Shown here: in pieces, positions 9,885 to 18,461 of the stretch | Position numbering within the stretch: the first letter of the stretch is position 1 | Layout: every line of letters starts with the position of its first letter | The notes under the pieces: generated by a model | Told to the model about the DNA's origin: nothing | Databases searched by the model: none | Seen by the model: the letters and a program-made list of their open reading frames with translations, nothing else | NCBI GenBank assembly: GCA_946811695.1 | Contig: OX328123.1 | Span: 13,812,662 to 13,876,661 of the forward strand | Source: Gonocerus acuteangulatus | Taxonomy: Eukaryota > Arthropoda > Insecta > Hemiptera > Coreidae | DNA: 64,000 nucleotides | Reading direction: 5' to 3' | Translations under genes and position numbers: made by a program

Positions 9885-10029
9885 AAAATATAGATTTTTT
9901 TTAACAAAAAACATATTGAGGTTTTTTTAGCCGAATCCCAACCATTCCATCTTTACTTATAAGAATAAATATATGGTATTTTTAGAAAATACCATTTATC
10001 TTACTCGAAAAATAGCGATTTTCCTAGAA

Positions 10030-11162
10030 TGTTTAGCTATTTAAGAAGCATTAACACACTGGCAATACTGGTTACTAGGAATCGAGTTCGTGGTTCAATC
10101 AGATCACAAACCTTTGGAAAACCTGAAAGTAAATTCACGAACCGATGATGAATTGGGTCATTTAATGTTTGCTTATCGCAGTATAATTTCAAGGTGAAGT
10201 ATGTTCCAGGCAACACCAACTCTGAAGCCGACTGTCTATCTAGAAACCCGGTCCTAGAACCTTTTGACTCTGAAGATAAATTGAAAATTGTAAATTTTAT
10301 CCAAGTAGAGGAAATTATGAAAGGCCAAAGAACATTGAAGGATAACTTATCTTCCCACCTCCGAATCACTAAGAAAGGAGATTTACTTTATAACCAATAT
10401 AAAAACCAAAGTAAAATAATTGTTTCGAAAGATTTTTGCTACAACTTAATTGAAAAAGTTCATAATAAATTTGGCCATATTGGAACTAAGCAAATTGAAC
10501 TAAAAATAACTCCTTTCTATTTCTGCAAGGGTATAAAAGAACTAATAAAAAAGTTTTGTCAAACCTGCAGTGTTTGCATAAAGAATAAAACTAGAACACC
10601 GTTTGTCTATGATCAACTTTCTCAATTAGGTCCTGCAAGACTACCTTATGAATACATGTCCTTAGATACAATTGGAGGTTTTGGAGGCAATCACTCGCCA
10701 AAACGTTATTTACATCTCTTGGTTGACCATTTCACCAGATTTGCATATATCCTCACTTCTAAGAACCAAAAAGCAACCGATTTCATCGCACTTCTCAATT
10801 AGGTCCTGCAAGACGACCTTATGAATACATGTCCCTAGATACAATTGGAGGTTTTGGAGGAAATCACTCGCCAAAACGTTATTTACATCTCTTGGTTGAC
10901 CATTTCACCAGATTTGCATATATCCTCACTTCTAAGAACCAAAAAGCAACCGATTTCATCGCACTTCTCAATTAGGTCCTGCAAGACGACCTTATGAATA
11001 CATGTCCCTAGATACAATTAGCGGTTTTGGAGGCAATCACTCGCCAAAACGTTATTTACATCTCTTGGTTGACAATTTCACCAGATTTGCATATATCCTC
11101 ACTTCTAACAACCAAAAAGCAACCGATTTCATCGCACTTCTAAGCAAAATTTTATCAAACGG
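10030..11162 (+). pseudogene. Ty3/gypsy pol fragment (RNase H end and integrase start)
   Basis: Fossil of a gypsy-type polyprotein on the plus strand. It begins in the RNase H domain (SDHKPLENL; then the family end motif KYVPGNTNSEADCLSR) with a small frame break near 10193, and runs into integrase: a zinc-binding HHCC region (HNKFGHIG ... CQTCSVC, about 10460-10580) and the start of the catalytic core (YMSLDTIGGFGG, first Asp) followed by YLHLLVDHFTRFAYI. A stop at 10800 ends the frame because of a 173-bp tandem triplication; the third copy continues to SKIL and then stops being recognisable at about 11160, where the duplicated hammerhead half-element begins. No LTRs were found. It belongs to a different gypsy lineage from the element at 19636-27974, judging by the motif wording. 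Confidence 0.85.
10621..11140 (+). repeat. 173-bp tandem triplication inside gypsy pol
   Basis: CTCAATTAGGTCCTGCAAGA starts at 10621, 10794 and 10967, exactly 173 bp apart. The three copies are almost identical (a few substitutions such as TTGGAGG/TTAGCGG). 173 is not a multiple of three, so each copy shifts the frame. The breakpoints share ACTT(T)CT microhomology. Confidence 0.92.
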
Positions 11163-11487
11163 CCCCCCTTTTTTCTGTTATGTTTTTATTGATTTTCATT
11201 TTACTCATTCTAAGAATTTAAGACGAAATTGTTCTTTTATAATAAGTTAATTTTATTTATAGTTCTGTTACTTATCGCAATTATAAACATTTTTTTTTGT
11301 TTCTGTATTAATTCCTTGTTATTTTTTTGTTGTCATTTTAGCTGACGAAGAATACCAATGAGTAGCCGAAACGTCCAAAATATAGATTTTTTTTTAACGA
11401 AAATCATATTGAGGTTTTTTTAGCCGAATCCCAACCATTCCATCTTTACTTATAAGAATAAATATATGGTATTTTTAGAAAATACTA
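11163..11487 (+). repeat. Duplicated right half of copy A (copy B)
   Basis: Matches about 9710-9990: the half-element from CCCCCTTTTTTTCTGTTATG to the ATTCCATCTTTACTT end, and then the same flanking host sequence (ATAAGAATAAATATATGG, TTTTTAGAAAATAC) found to the right of copy A. Shared flank means this is a segmental duplication and not a separate insertion. The duplicated segments bracket the gypsy fragment. Confidence 0.85.
11342..11376 (+). ncRNA. Hammerhead-like motif, copy B
   Basis: Same core as 9850-9884 but stem II is weakened (GAATAC opposite GTAGCC). Confidence 0.45.
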
Positions 11488-11538
11488 CTTCTTTTATTTT
11501 ATGTGCCCGTGTTATTGGGCGAATACTTGTCTCAAGTT

Positions 11539-12168
11539 AGAAATTGGGGTCTTGTTTAGAACAGGCCCGCCAGTGATTTTATCTAGTAACAGTTATTATT
11601 GATAAATAAAAAAATATGGGTTAAAGGAACATATGATTTATTTAATAAAAACTTTTTACACATAACCAAAAACATTATCATACTTTTAATCGGTTCCTCC
11701 AAGTACATCTGGAGGCCAAAATTCTACTATGTCCTTAAGGATTTTATCAAAAACATCTTCATTTGAGTTTCCCTGCCTCCACATGTACTCACATAAATAG
11801 GAGTCTATCGTACTCACATAAATACGCCACATTCAAACCGACATTCTCTTTTGTTGCATCTATATTTTTTCCTTTCTTCGTAAAATATCATAATGTGGCC
11901 TTTATTACAATATCTTTCCTTGGGTAGAATTCCTCTTTCGACAAAGAAAATCCTGGCTCGTTGCTCTTCTTTGCATAAATCGTAAACATCAAAAATATTC
12001 ATAGTTTAATACTTTTATAACCGCAAATACACAAACAATACTAAATTAAATAGTATTTAAACATGTGTTTTTATTTCTGTATCGATGGTATCAAATTACA
12101 TAGTAACAGTTACTAAATATCATTATAAAATCACTGGCGGGCCTGTTCTAAACAAGACCCAGAAATTG
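11539..12168 (-). mobile_element. Merlin-type element, copy 2 (internally deleted)
   Basis: A 614-bp element (11547-12160) with exact 8-bp TSDs AGAAATTG (11539-11546, 12161-12168) and perfect inverted termini GGGTCTTGTTTAGAACAGGC. Same family as 611-958, but longer and keeping remnants of both ends of the transposase gene on the minus strand. Confidence 0.88.
11691..12002 (-). pseudogene. Merlin/IS1016-like transposase, N- and C-terminal remnants
   Basis: The N-terminal part (12002-11814) begins MNIFDVYDLCKEEQRA and contains a zinc-ribbon-like C-x2-K-G-H then YRCNKRECRFECG, as at the start of ISXO2/Merlin transposases, then a stop. A second piece in another frame (about 11800-11691) reads SYLCEYMWRQGN followed by FDKILKDIVEFW and a stop, which corresponds to the C-terminal end of the same family. 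The DDE core between them is deleted. The junction has a repeated GTACTCACATAAATA, pointing to deletion between short repeats. Non-functional. Confidence 0.72.
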
Positions 12169-12579
12169 CAGCGTGATTGGATAGCTTGTCCGCTAGCTTA
12201 TTCTCTAGCTTAGCCCTTTATGGCAGACGAATTAGCATAAAGGTGTGGGAGCTATTCAGATTTCAGTATGTGACCCTGAAGGAAAGATAATCCTTAAGCT
12301 CTCAGCTATTTTCAATGTTCTTATTTGCATATTTTAGATGCACTTATTTCTGGTATGCTTTATAGACCAGGAGGTCCATGACGGGGGAAGGAGGGTCCAG
12401 AGAAGATGGTTCACCTGAATTTATCAACACTCTATATTACTCTTCTCGAGTAAGATCCATTATTTTATTATGAATAATTTTGTAGTTTTTCTAATGCGAA
12501 AATAATTCATTACCTACTAACTTGCTAGGAACAATGGGTGTCAAATGTGACGTTGATTGCTTAAGCACTACTGCTTATT

Positions 12580-12582
<3 letters not shown>
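12169..12582. other. No gene seen
   Basis: No coding similarity or repeat end recognised before the TA tract at 12583. Confidence 0.4.

Positions 12583-12636
<54 letters not shown>
12583..12636. repeat. (TA)n tract
   Basis: About 54 bp, immediately before a Helitron-like repeat. Confidence 0.95.
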
Positions 12637-12638
<2 letters not shown>

Positions 12639-13047
12639 TCACGTGTCTGTCTGTTTGTTTCTTATACATTTCCACACCGTTTGACCGATTTTGGCCAAAG
12701 TTGGAACACTGGTAGGTCTTGATACGATGAGTGTCATAGGCTAGGTCAAAAACGTCTACCAGCTGTCTGTCTGTATGATTGCCAGTTATAAAAATCCACA
12801 CAGTTCGACTAATTTAAAAAAAAAAAAAAAAAACTTGGAACACAGTTAGGTCCTTGATCCGGGGAGAGTCATAGGCTAGGTTAACATCGTCTAGGACTCA
12901 CAGTTCGGAGGTCACGGGTTCGAAACTGTGAACCCGAACAGTTACAGATTTGCGTTATTAGATTTTAATATTACTTACTTAGTTTCTAAGTTTCTAATTT
13001 ATTTTTGCTTTTCTAGATGCAGAAAGTAGGTGTAGCCTGGCACGCTG

Positions 13048-13049
<2 letters not shown>
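12637..13049 (+). mobile_element. Helitron-like repeat H, copy 1
   Basis: Non-coding repeat beginning in a TA tract, then GTCTGTCTGTTTGTTTC and CCACACCGTTTGACCGATTT, a second similar phrase, CACGGGTTCGAAACTGTGA and a 3' end CTAGATGCAGAAAGTAGGTG...GGCACGCTGGGTA. Related copies lie at 28790-28945 (inverted), 29215-29552 and 61988-62385. The TCTATATATA-type 5' end and a 3' end of the form CCGGGTAACAGCTAGT (seen best at 16147 and 29552) resemble non-autonomous Helitrons, which end CTRR-like without TIRs or TSDs. Assignment is by terminus resemblance only. Confidence 0.5.

Positions 13050-13102
<53 letters not shown>
13050..13102. repeat. (TA)n tract
   Basis: About 52 bp at the 3' end of repeat H. 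Confidence 0.95.
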
Positions 13103-13105
<3 letters not shown>

Positions 13106-13145
13106 GTTGGAGAGACGGCTTCTCTGCTCCTTTGCATTGTGCTAT

Positions 13146-13176
13146 ATTTCGCCGGATTTCTCTCCGGCTTCATCAG
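13146..13176 (-). ncRNA. Hammerhead-like motif, separate family
   Basis: Minus strand: CTGATGA, A, stem GCCGGA-GAGAAA-TCCGGC, GAAATATAGC. The core and a strong stem II are present with a sequence unrelated to copies A-D. The flanks GGTTGGAGAG (13107) and ATCATCCAACC (13179) hint at a short inverted repeat around it. Stem III is unclear. Confidence 0.45.
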
Positions 13177-13531
13177 TTATCATCCAACCCTGGTGGTTGG
13201 CCAGGGTGGGGGATCCACTAGGGATGGATGGGAGGAAGAGCGCCGTTTGAGAGAGAGAACCGCTTTACTAACACAAATTTGGTGAACTTATTTTATGTAT
13301 TTATTTTATTGTTTTATATATGTTATAAATTTTATTTTGATGTGGGTGACTTGATTTGTGACTCTAAGGTAGATTTATTATTATTTTATTTGCAGTACCA
13401 TAAATACCTCCATGTAGATTTTTGTGTTTATCTTTTTCAATGACCATTAATTGTTTTAAGTAAAGATGGAATGGTTGGGATTCGGCTAAAAAAACGTCAA
13501 AATGATTTTTGTTTAAAAAAATCTATATTTT

Positions 13532-13566
13532 GGACATTTCGGCTACTCATTGGTAGCCATTATCAG
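13532..13566 (-). ncRNA. Hammerhead-like motif, left arm of copy C (mutated)
   Basis: Minus strand reads CTGATAA instead of CTGANGA and GAAATGTC instead of GAAACGTC; stem II GGCTAC/GTAGCC is intact. The core change should abolish cleavage. Confidence 0.5.
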
Positions 13567-14142
13567 CTAAAATGACAAAGTGTATCCTTCCATTAACACC
13601 TTTTTCTCCTTTCCTGTCATAAAATGTCATAAACAGGCCTTTGATCCCTTACCGACCACCTTCTCCCACCACCTGCTTTGTTTTCAGTTTCATATACCCC
13701 AGTAGATTCCTTTTTTCTTAGACACTTTGACAATGGTCACTTAACTGTCAACCTTGGTCTTCCTCTGCCTCCCGGCATTTCCATTGGTATGTAGTATCTT
13801 ATTTCTTTGTAAAATTAATTAATGTTACTAACAGCTACTATAGTTTTCATTGGTATGTAGTTTCTTATTTCTTTGTAAAATCAATTAATGTTACTAATTA
13901 CTATTAAAATCAATTATTGTACCTATTTACTTATATAAACTTCAGTAAAATAGCCCCTTTTTTTCCTTCTTTTTCTGTTATGTTTCTATTGATTTTCGTT
14001 CTACTCATTCTAAGAATTTAAGACGAAATTGTTCTTGTATATTAAGTTAATTGTATTTATAGTTCTGTTACTTATCACAATTATAAACTTTTTTTTGTTT
14101 CTGCATTAATTTCTGTTTTTTTTGTTTTTTTTGACATTTTAG

Positions 14143-14177
14143 CTGACGATGGCTACCAATGAGTAGCCGAAACGACC
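14143..14177 (+). ncRNA. Hammerhead-like motif, right arm of copy C (mutated)
   Basis: CTGACGA, stem II intact, but GAAACGACC in place of GAAACGTCC breaks stem III and the U before the cleavage site. Confidence 0.5.
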
Positions 14178-14291
14178 AAAATATAGATTTTTTTAAACAA
14201 AAATCTAAGGTTTTTTAGCCGAATTCCAACCATTCCATCTTTACTTATCACCTCGACGGCTAAGTATCCAATCATCATCATTAATTGTTTT

Positions 14292-14989
14292 GAGCATCAA
14301 TTATATTTTCATTTTTAAGAAATTTATTTGTTACACTTATGGTCGTATGCAATTAATTTTACGCCTCACAGCAACTAGGATTCCATTTGCAAGCCTTAAT
14401 AACGAAGATGAAGAAGACGCCCAATTGTTAAATTGACTGTTATGTATATATAAATATGAATAAAATGTTTGGATAAGTGCTTTGGTATCTAATTGGTAGG
14501 TACGGTGAAGTTTTGAAGAAATTTGTTTAAAAAAGGTTTTTAAAATCACGTCCGAAAATGATAAAAGGATACCGAAATCATACTAACTGGTTAGCGGTTC
14601 AATATTTCTATGAGTGGAAAGGATTTGTCATGAGAACTTTTTGAGAAAAATGCCTGAAATCCAGTTAGGTGGACGGCCATAAAGGTATAACGAATTGTTT
14701 GCAATTTTGAGGGTCTTAAATGTGATTGGTTGTTTATATTCGGATAGGGAGAGGTCGTTAAAAGTATGCGAGGCTATTCCACCCAACGTTTATCACATTT
14801 TTAAATCTCCTGAAATTTATGCTATGCTACTTTTTTTTTTTTTGGATGGTTAAAAAAAGGTGTTTCATACAAACGTAGGCTTCCCGGAATATTAATGGAA
14901 AGAGTTGAGTTTAAAGTTAGGTGGTAGGAATGATACATAAAACGTTTTCCAGTTTAGTCACCGCTAAAGCATATTGATCCTAAAAAATC
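14292..14989. other. No gene seen
   Basis: No coding or repeat structure recognised apart from a short T run at 14832. Confidence 0.4.
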
Positions 14990-15131
14990 TGTTTCCTCCC
15001 TCCCTCCATAGGGTGGAAATCCGCTTGTGATGTCGACCTCATGACGCAATCCGAAAAGGGCCGACTAGAAAATTTCTCGTTTCAGAACCTTTAGATCACG
15101 AAAATATAGGTAGTTCAAATTTTATATATAT
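14990..15131. repeat. Interspersed repeat K, inverted copy
   Basis: CCTCCCTCCCTCCATAGG, then CTCATGACGCAATCCG and GACTAGAAAATTTC, ending TAGTTCAAATTTTATATATA. Same family as 6865-7000 in the other orientation. Confidence 0.7.
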
Positions 15132-15139
15132 ATTTTTTT

Positions 15140-15572
15140 TATGGTAGGAGGAAAATCCATCATGGACACCTGGCAAGAAGAAAACCAGATAGTGTCGGAC
15201 TCCAACCGACTAAAAACCTCCCCCCCCCCTTGTTCTTCGCGATCATGATGGAAACCGCTTACGCATTACTTCATCATGATAGCTGTCTAATTAACCTTCA
15301 TTGTAATTTCTTTCTCCTTCGTCTCTACAATTGTCCTGATCGCGATGTAGGAATAGTTCCATGCTTCCTCTGAAGTTAGGTCTCTCATCATATTTACAAT
15401 ATCAAACGTCTTGTTGGTGGCCATACTATAGTCATGCCTGATGCTTTTCCACCTCGGGCATATAAAAAGCACGTGCTCGACATCATCTACTTCTCCACAG
15501 TAGGTACATACTTCAGTACTTGCTCTTCTCCGATCATGTAAATACTTCCTAAAGCATCCATGACCAGATAAA

Positions 15573-15576
<4 letters not shown>
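15140..15576 (-). pseudogene. R1-like LINE, C-terminal fragment and 3' UTR
   Basis: On the minus strand the coding end of an R1-type LINE polyprotein: [17 protein letters not shown], then the C-terminal finger C-x2-C-x8-H-x4-C ([17 protein letters not shown]) followed by PRWKSIRHDY and a stop at 15287. The gag-knuckle-like finger with EHVLF-CPRW is characteristic of R1-group LINEs. Downstream to about 15140 is 3' UTR containing AGTCGGTTGGAGTCCGACAC, a hairpin, ending GTCCATGATGGATTTTCC. Truncated at its 5' side exactly where the (TA)n tract at 15577 begins. The first 95 bp at that side are duplicated in inverted orientation across the tract. Confidence 0.75.
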
Positions 15577-15610
<34 letters not shown>

Positions 15611-15699
15611 GCTTTATCTGGTCATGGATGCTTTAGGAAGTATTTACGTGATCGGAGAAGAGCAAGTACTGAAGTATGTACCTACTGTGGAGAAGTAGA

Positions 15700-15703
<4 letters not shown>
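15482..15703. repeat. 95-bp near-perfect inverted repeat around a TA tract
   Basis: 15482-15576 and 15609-15703 are reverse complements with one mismatch (CATG versus CGTG). The 32-bp spacer is (TA)n. Both arms consist of the R1-like finger coding sequence. A further TA tract (15702-15769) follows the right arm. Confidence 0.95.

Positions 15704-15769
<66 letters not shown>
15702..15769. repeat. (TA)n tract
   Basis: About 68 bp, directly after the inverted duplication. Confidence 0.95.
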
Positions 15770-15771
<2 letters not shown>

Positions 15772-15959
15772 GCCTGTTCCCTCTCTCTAGTAGTACTGAG
15801 CAAAATAGTGTGGGAAGGATGGGACATCACCATAATCGTGTGAAATTAAATTATGTGTTCAGAATGACTTCTTCACGCTAAAGAAAATTTATTGGTTTTG
15901 ACAAAGGAATCATAAAAAATTAGATTTAAATATTTTTTTTCTAAAACAACGAGGTATCA

Positions 15960-16285
15960 TTTGAAAGCTTATTAAATAAGGCAAATTTTGAGGTGGAGGC
16001 AAACCCCTAAGTCTGCAAATAGCTGATTAGGAAAATATTGAATTAGTTAAGAAAACCCTAATAACAATAGTTCACATCCATATGGCTCTTAGTATAGCTC
16101 TTAATTAACATGACAACATTTCAATAACGGATGTTTCTTATTGGATACTAGCTGTTACCTGGTGTGCAATGCTAAACCTACTTTATATTAAATATCTGTA
16201 GCCGGGCTTACCATGCTACACATGCTTCATATTAAATAGTTGTAACCCAGCTTCCATGGTACGCCTACTTTATATTATATATTTA
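15960..16285 (-). mobile_element. Helitron-like 3' ends, repeated
   Basis: On the minus strand a terminus GCACACCAGGTAACAGCTAGT ends at 16147, and two further diverged copies of the roughly 60-bp end segment (GCATGGTAAGCCCGGCTACAG, CCATGGAAGCTGGGTTACAA) lie next to it at about 16190-16255. CTAGT-type ends preceded by a GC-rich hairpin are Helitron hallmarks. The 5' end is not located. Confidence 0.4.
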
Positions 16286-17129
16286 AAAAAATTAATGATT
16301 ATATTATATTTGTCCAAATTATGAGAATATAAGCTAATAAATTGAGAACTCGGCTGAAAAATTTATTTTCCATTTTTTTAAGAGAAAGTGGGGTGGAAAA
16401 TAAATTAATCCTTATTTTTTAAAAAGTACCCTTATTTTAAAAAGTACCCTTACTTTTAAAATGGTATTACAATTAAATGATTCCAAATAATTTAATTGCA
16501 ATACCGTTTTAAAGAAAATCCAAACCAAACTCCCTGTGTTTAATTTTTTTAAAGAAAAAAAAATATGTGGTCCATAAATAAATATTCATAAAAAATAGCA
16601 ATACAAATGAGGCATTTAATTAAGGTTATGATTAGTTATAAGTTGTAATAACCTACAACTGAAACTATATTCTTTATTTTCATTGATTTTTTTTTAAATA
16701 TAATATTTATTTATTTTAAGGGCTTCGCATCTAAAGCTAAAACCTCAACCTTGCGCAAATATAATATTAATATGTTATATTCTTTACCTGTTCATGTAAT
16801 AATCCGTAACTGAGTTTTTTTTATGAATGAAAAAGTAGGTAAGTCGTGCAGGGTGTATGTTATTTATGCCAAAAGGAAAGTTTTAAAAACATAGTTTGTT
16901 CATAGTCCTTTCTATTAAAGCTTCTGTTTCAAATTTTATGGTTCATGGGCTCTTCTATAAGGATAGTCCTTCTATCATAGGAAATAGGGGCCTCTAAGAA
17001 TAAAAACAAATTTAAGATATTTTTCTTGCAGTTATGGACAACAATGAATTAAAGGTATTTGGGAATTTCAATAACGACATTGACTTGGCGAGCAACAATA
17101 TTTTTACCAGAATTGCAACCGTATTTAAA
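16286..17129. other. No gene seen; AT-rich
   Basis: Only low-complexity AT-rich DNA with a duplicated AAAAAGTACCCTTA phrase at 16420-16452. Confidence 0.4.
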
Positions 17130-17857
17130 CATTTAGTCCAAGAGCTGGTAACACACTTTTCAAGTGTTTTATGTGCCTTGAAATTGTGCTATAGTGGGTC
17201 TCTAGTGTAGATAAAAAGTTAAGTATGTGGTTGCTGGACATACCTTGAAACACCAGGTACTGCGCATGGTAATCAGTAACAAACTATGGGCCAAAAATAG
17301 TGTTTTATTCGGAAGCCATAATTCTTTAATGTAAAATTAAGGCAATTCTATAAGGAATAATATATAAGGTAGACACTTTTAAGTGGCATACATATAAAAA
17401 CAAAACTGAAGTGGGTTTGTTATATTAAATGAAGTCTCTTCTTCACACTGCTATTTAAACACCATAATTGAAAATAATTACAAAAGGGCAGACACTTTTT
17501 GTGAGGTTTAGTAATCAGCAGACATGAAAATAAATTCAGCCGATGATAGACTGCAATGCACTGCGTGTAACCGTAAGAGTGAGAGAGCACCAATCATCTG
17601 GACAGGACAGTTGTGGCTGTTCTAGAAATAAACCAACTTGCCTTAATTATACATTAAAGATTGTTGGCTTCTGAATAAAATACCATTTTAGTGACATATT
17701 TTTTTAACACCTTTCCCCTATGTACAGTACCTGGTGTTCCAAGGTATGTCCAGGATACACATATATGCCTTACCTATCCACGACATGCAATACACCAAAA
17801 TTCCAAGGTGCATAAAACACTTCATGAAATGTGCGTTACCAGCTATCCGACTAAATG
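17130..17857. mobile_element. Foldback DNA element of unknown superfamily
   Basis: Inverted arms of about 200 bp: CATTTAGTCCAAGAGCTGGT at the left matches ACCAGCTATCCGACTAAATG at the right, and pairing continues through TTTTATGTGCCTTG/CAAGGTGCATAAAA, GGACATACCTTG/CAAGGTATGTCC and into GGAAGCCATAATTCTTTAATG. No ORF. Flanking duplications are not clear, so the ends are approximate. Confidence 0.65.
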
Positions 17858-18460
17858 GTGACAGTCAGAGGATATAACTATCCCAGACAAAAGGAAGCAT
17901 ATGGCAGAATATAATGATTAAATTATTATGGATATTAAATTAATAAAAAATTGCATGGAAAATTTAATTACTTATTCATTTATTAGAACACCACAATTCA
18001 CGTGACTTCCTCTTCTTATAAAAATAATATTTTAATACATTAATTTATCTGCAAAAAAATAGCATGCAAAAGAAATATTATAAGAAGAATAACTTTATTA
18101 AACAAAAAATTAAAGTGAGGCTGCCCAAATTAATAGGGTTGCTAAACCATACAGCTCTTATAATAATAAAATAATGTTTCAAAATGTGGTGAAAATTAAT
18201 TCATTTATTTACATTCATTTGTATGATTATAAACATTTATATAATTTATTATGTACATCTATCTATATGCGAATAAAACAATAAGTTAAATATAACAACA
18301 TTTAATATAATATTTTAATAATATTTGCATATGTATGTGAGAGAATTAATTTCAAGTTCATAAATTTAAGTCCTTTACAAAATGACATTGTTCACAAAGG
18401 AGTTTTTAATGCTTAAAAAAATCTTTATGTTTAAAACAAAATGTTCTATCTTTTTGAAAC
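17858..18460. other. No gene seen; AT-rich
   Basis: Very AT-rich, no coding or structured repeat recognised. Confidence 0.4.
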
Positions 18461-18461
18461 T

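Larger units (their letters stand above)
9160..9970. mobile_element. Foldback element with hammerhead-like motifs (copy A)
   Basis: A 787-bp element (9172-9958) flanked by a 12-bp duplication ATAAGAATAAAT (9160-9171, 9959-9970). The two halves are inverted repeats of each other: GGAATGGTTGGGATTCGGCT at the left matches AGCCGAATCCCAACCATTCC at the right, and the similarity continues inward for more than 250 bp on each side. The left end carries about 35 bp extra (ATGATTAGATAG...GTCGAGGTG) that has no mirror; in copy C (13446-14291) the same extra piece is on the other end, so C is the same element inserted in the opposite orientation. Each arm has a hammerhead-ribozyme-like motif (separate entries). 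No ORF. Hammerhead motifs in the terminal repeats are established for Penelope-like retroelements; that this is a non-autonomous relative is inference. Confidence 0.82.
13446..14291. mobile_element. Foldback element with hammerhead-like motifs (copy C)
   Basis: An 822-bp element (13458-14279) flanked by a 12-bp duplication ATTAATTGTTTT (13446-13457, 14280-14291). Same element as copy A in the opposite orientation: inverted arms starting AAGTAAAGATGGAATGG, and the unique extra end CACCTCGACGGCTAAGTATCC on the right. Its loop includes a longer stretch (13580-13800; CTTCCTCTGCCTCCCGGCATT shared with A) and a tandem duplication of TTTTCATTGGTATGTAGT. Both motifs are mutated (next entries). Two independent insertions with matching ends define the element boundaries. 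Confidence 0.83.

Noticed and set aside
11163..11487. Third independent insertion of the hammerhead foldback
   Set aside because: Shares host flank with copy A, so it is a duplicated segment.
12522..12801. Open frames rich in IYIYIY on both strands
   Set aside because: Translations of (TA)n tracts. The same applies to frames at 6379, 7047, 13017, 15633, 28943, 30242, 46555, 57363 and 62879.
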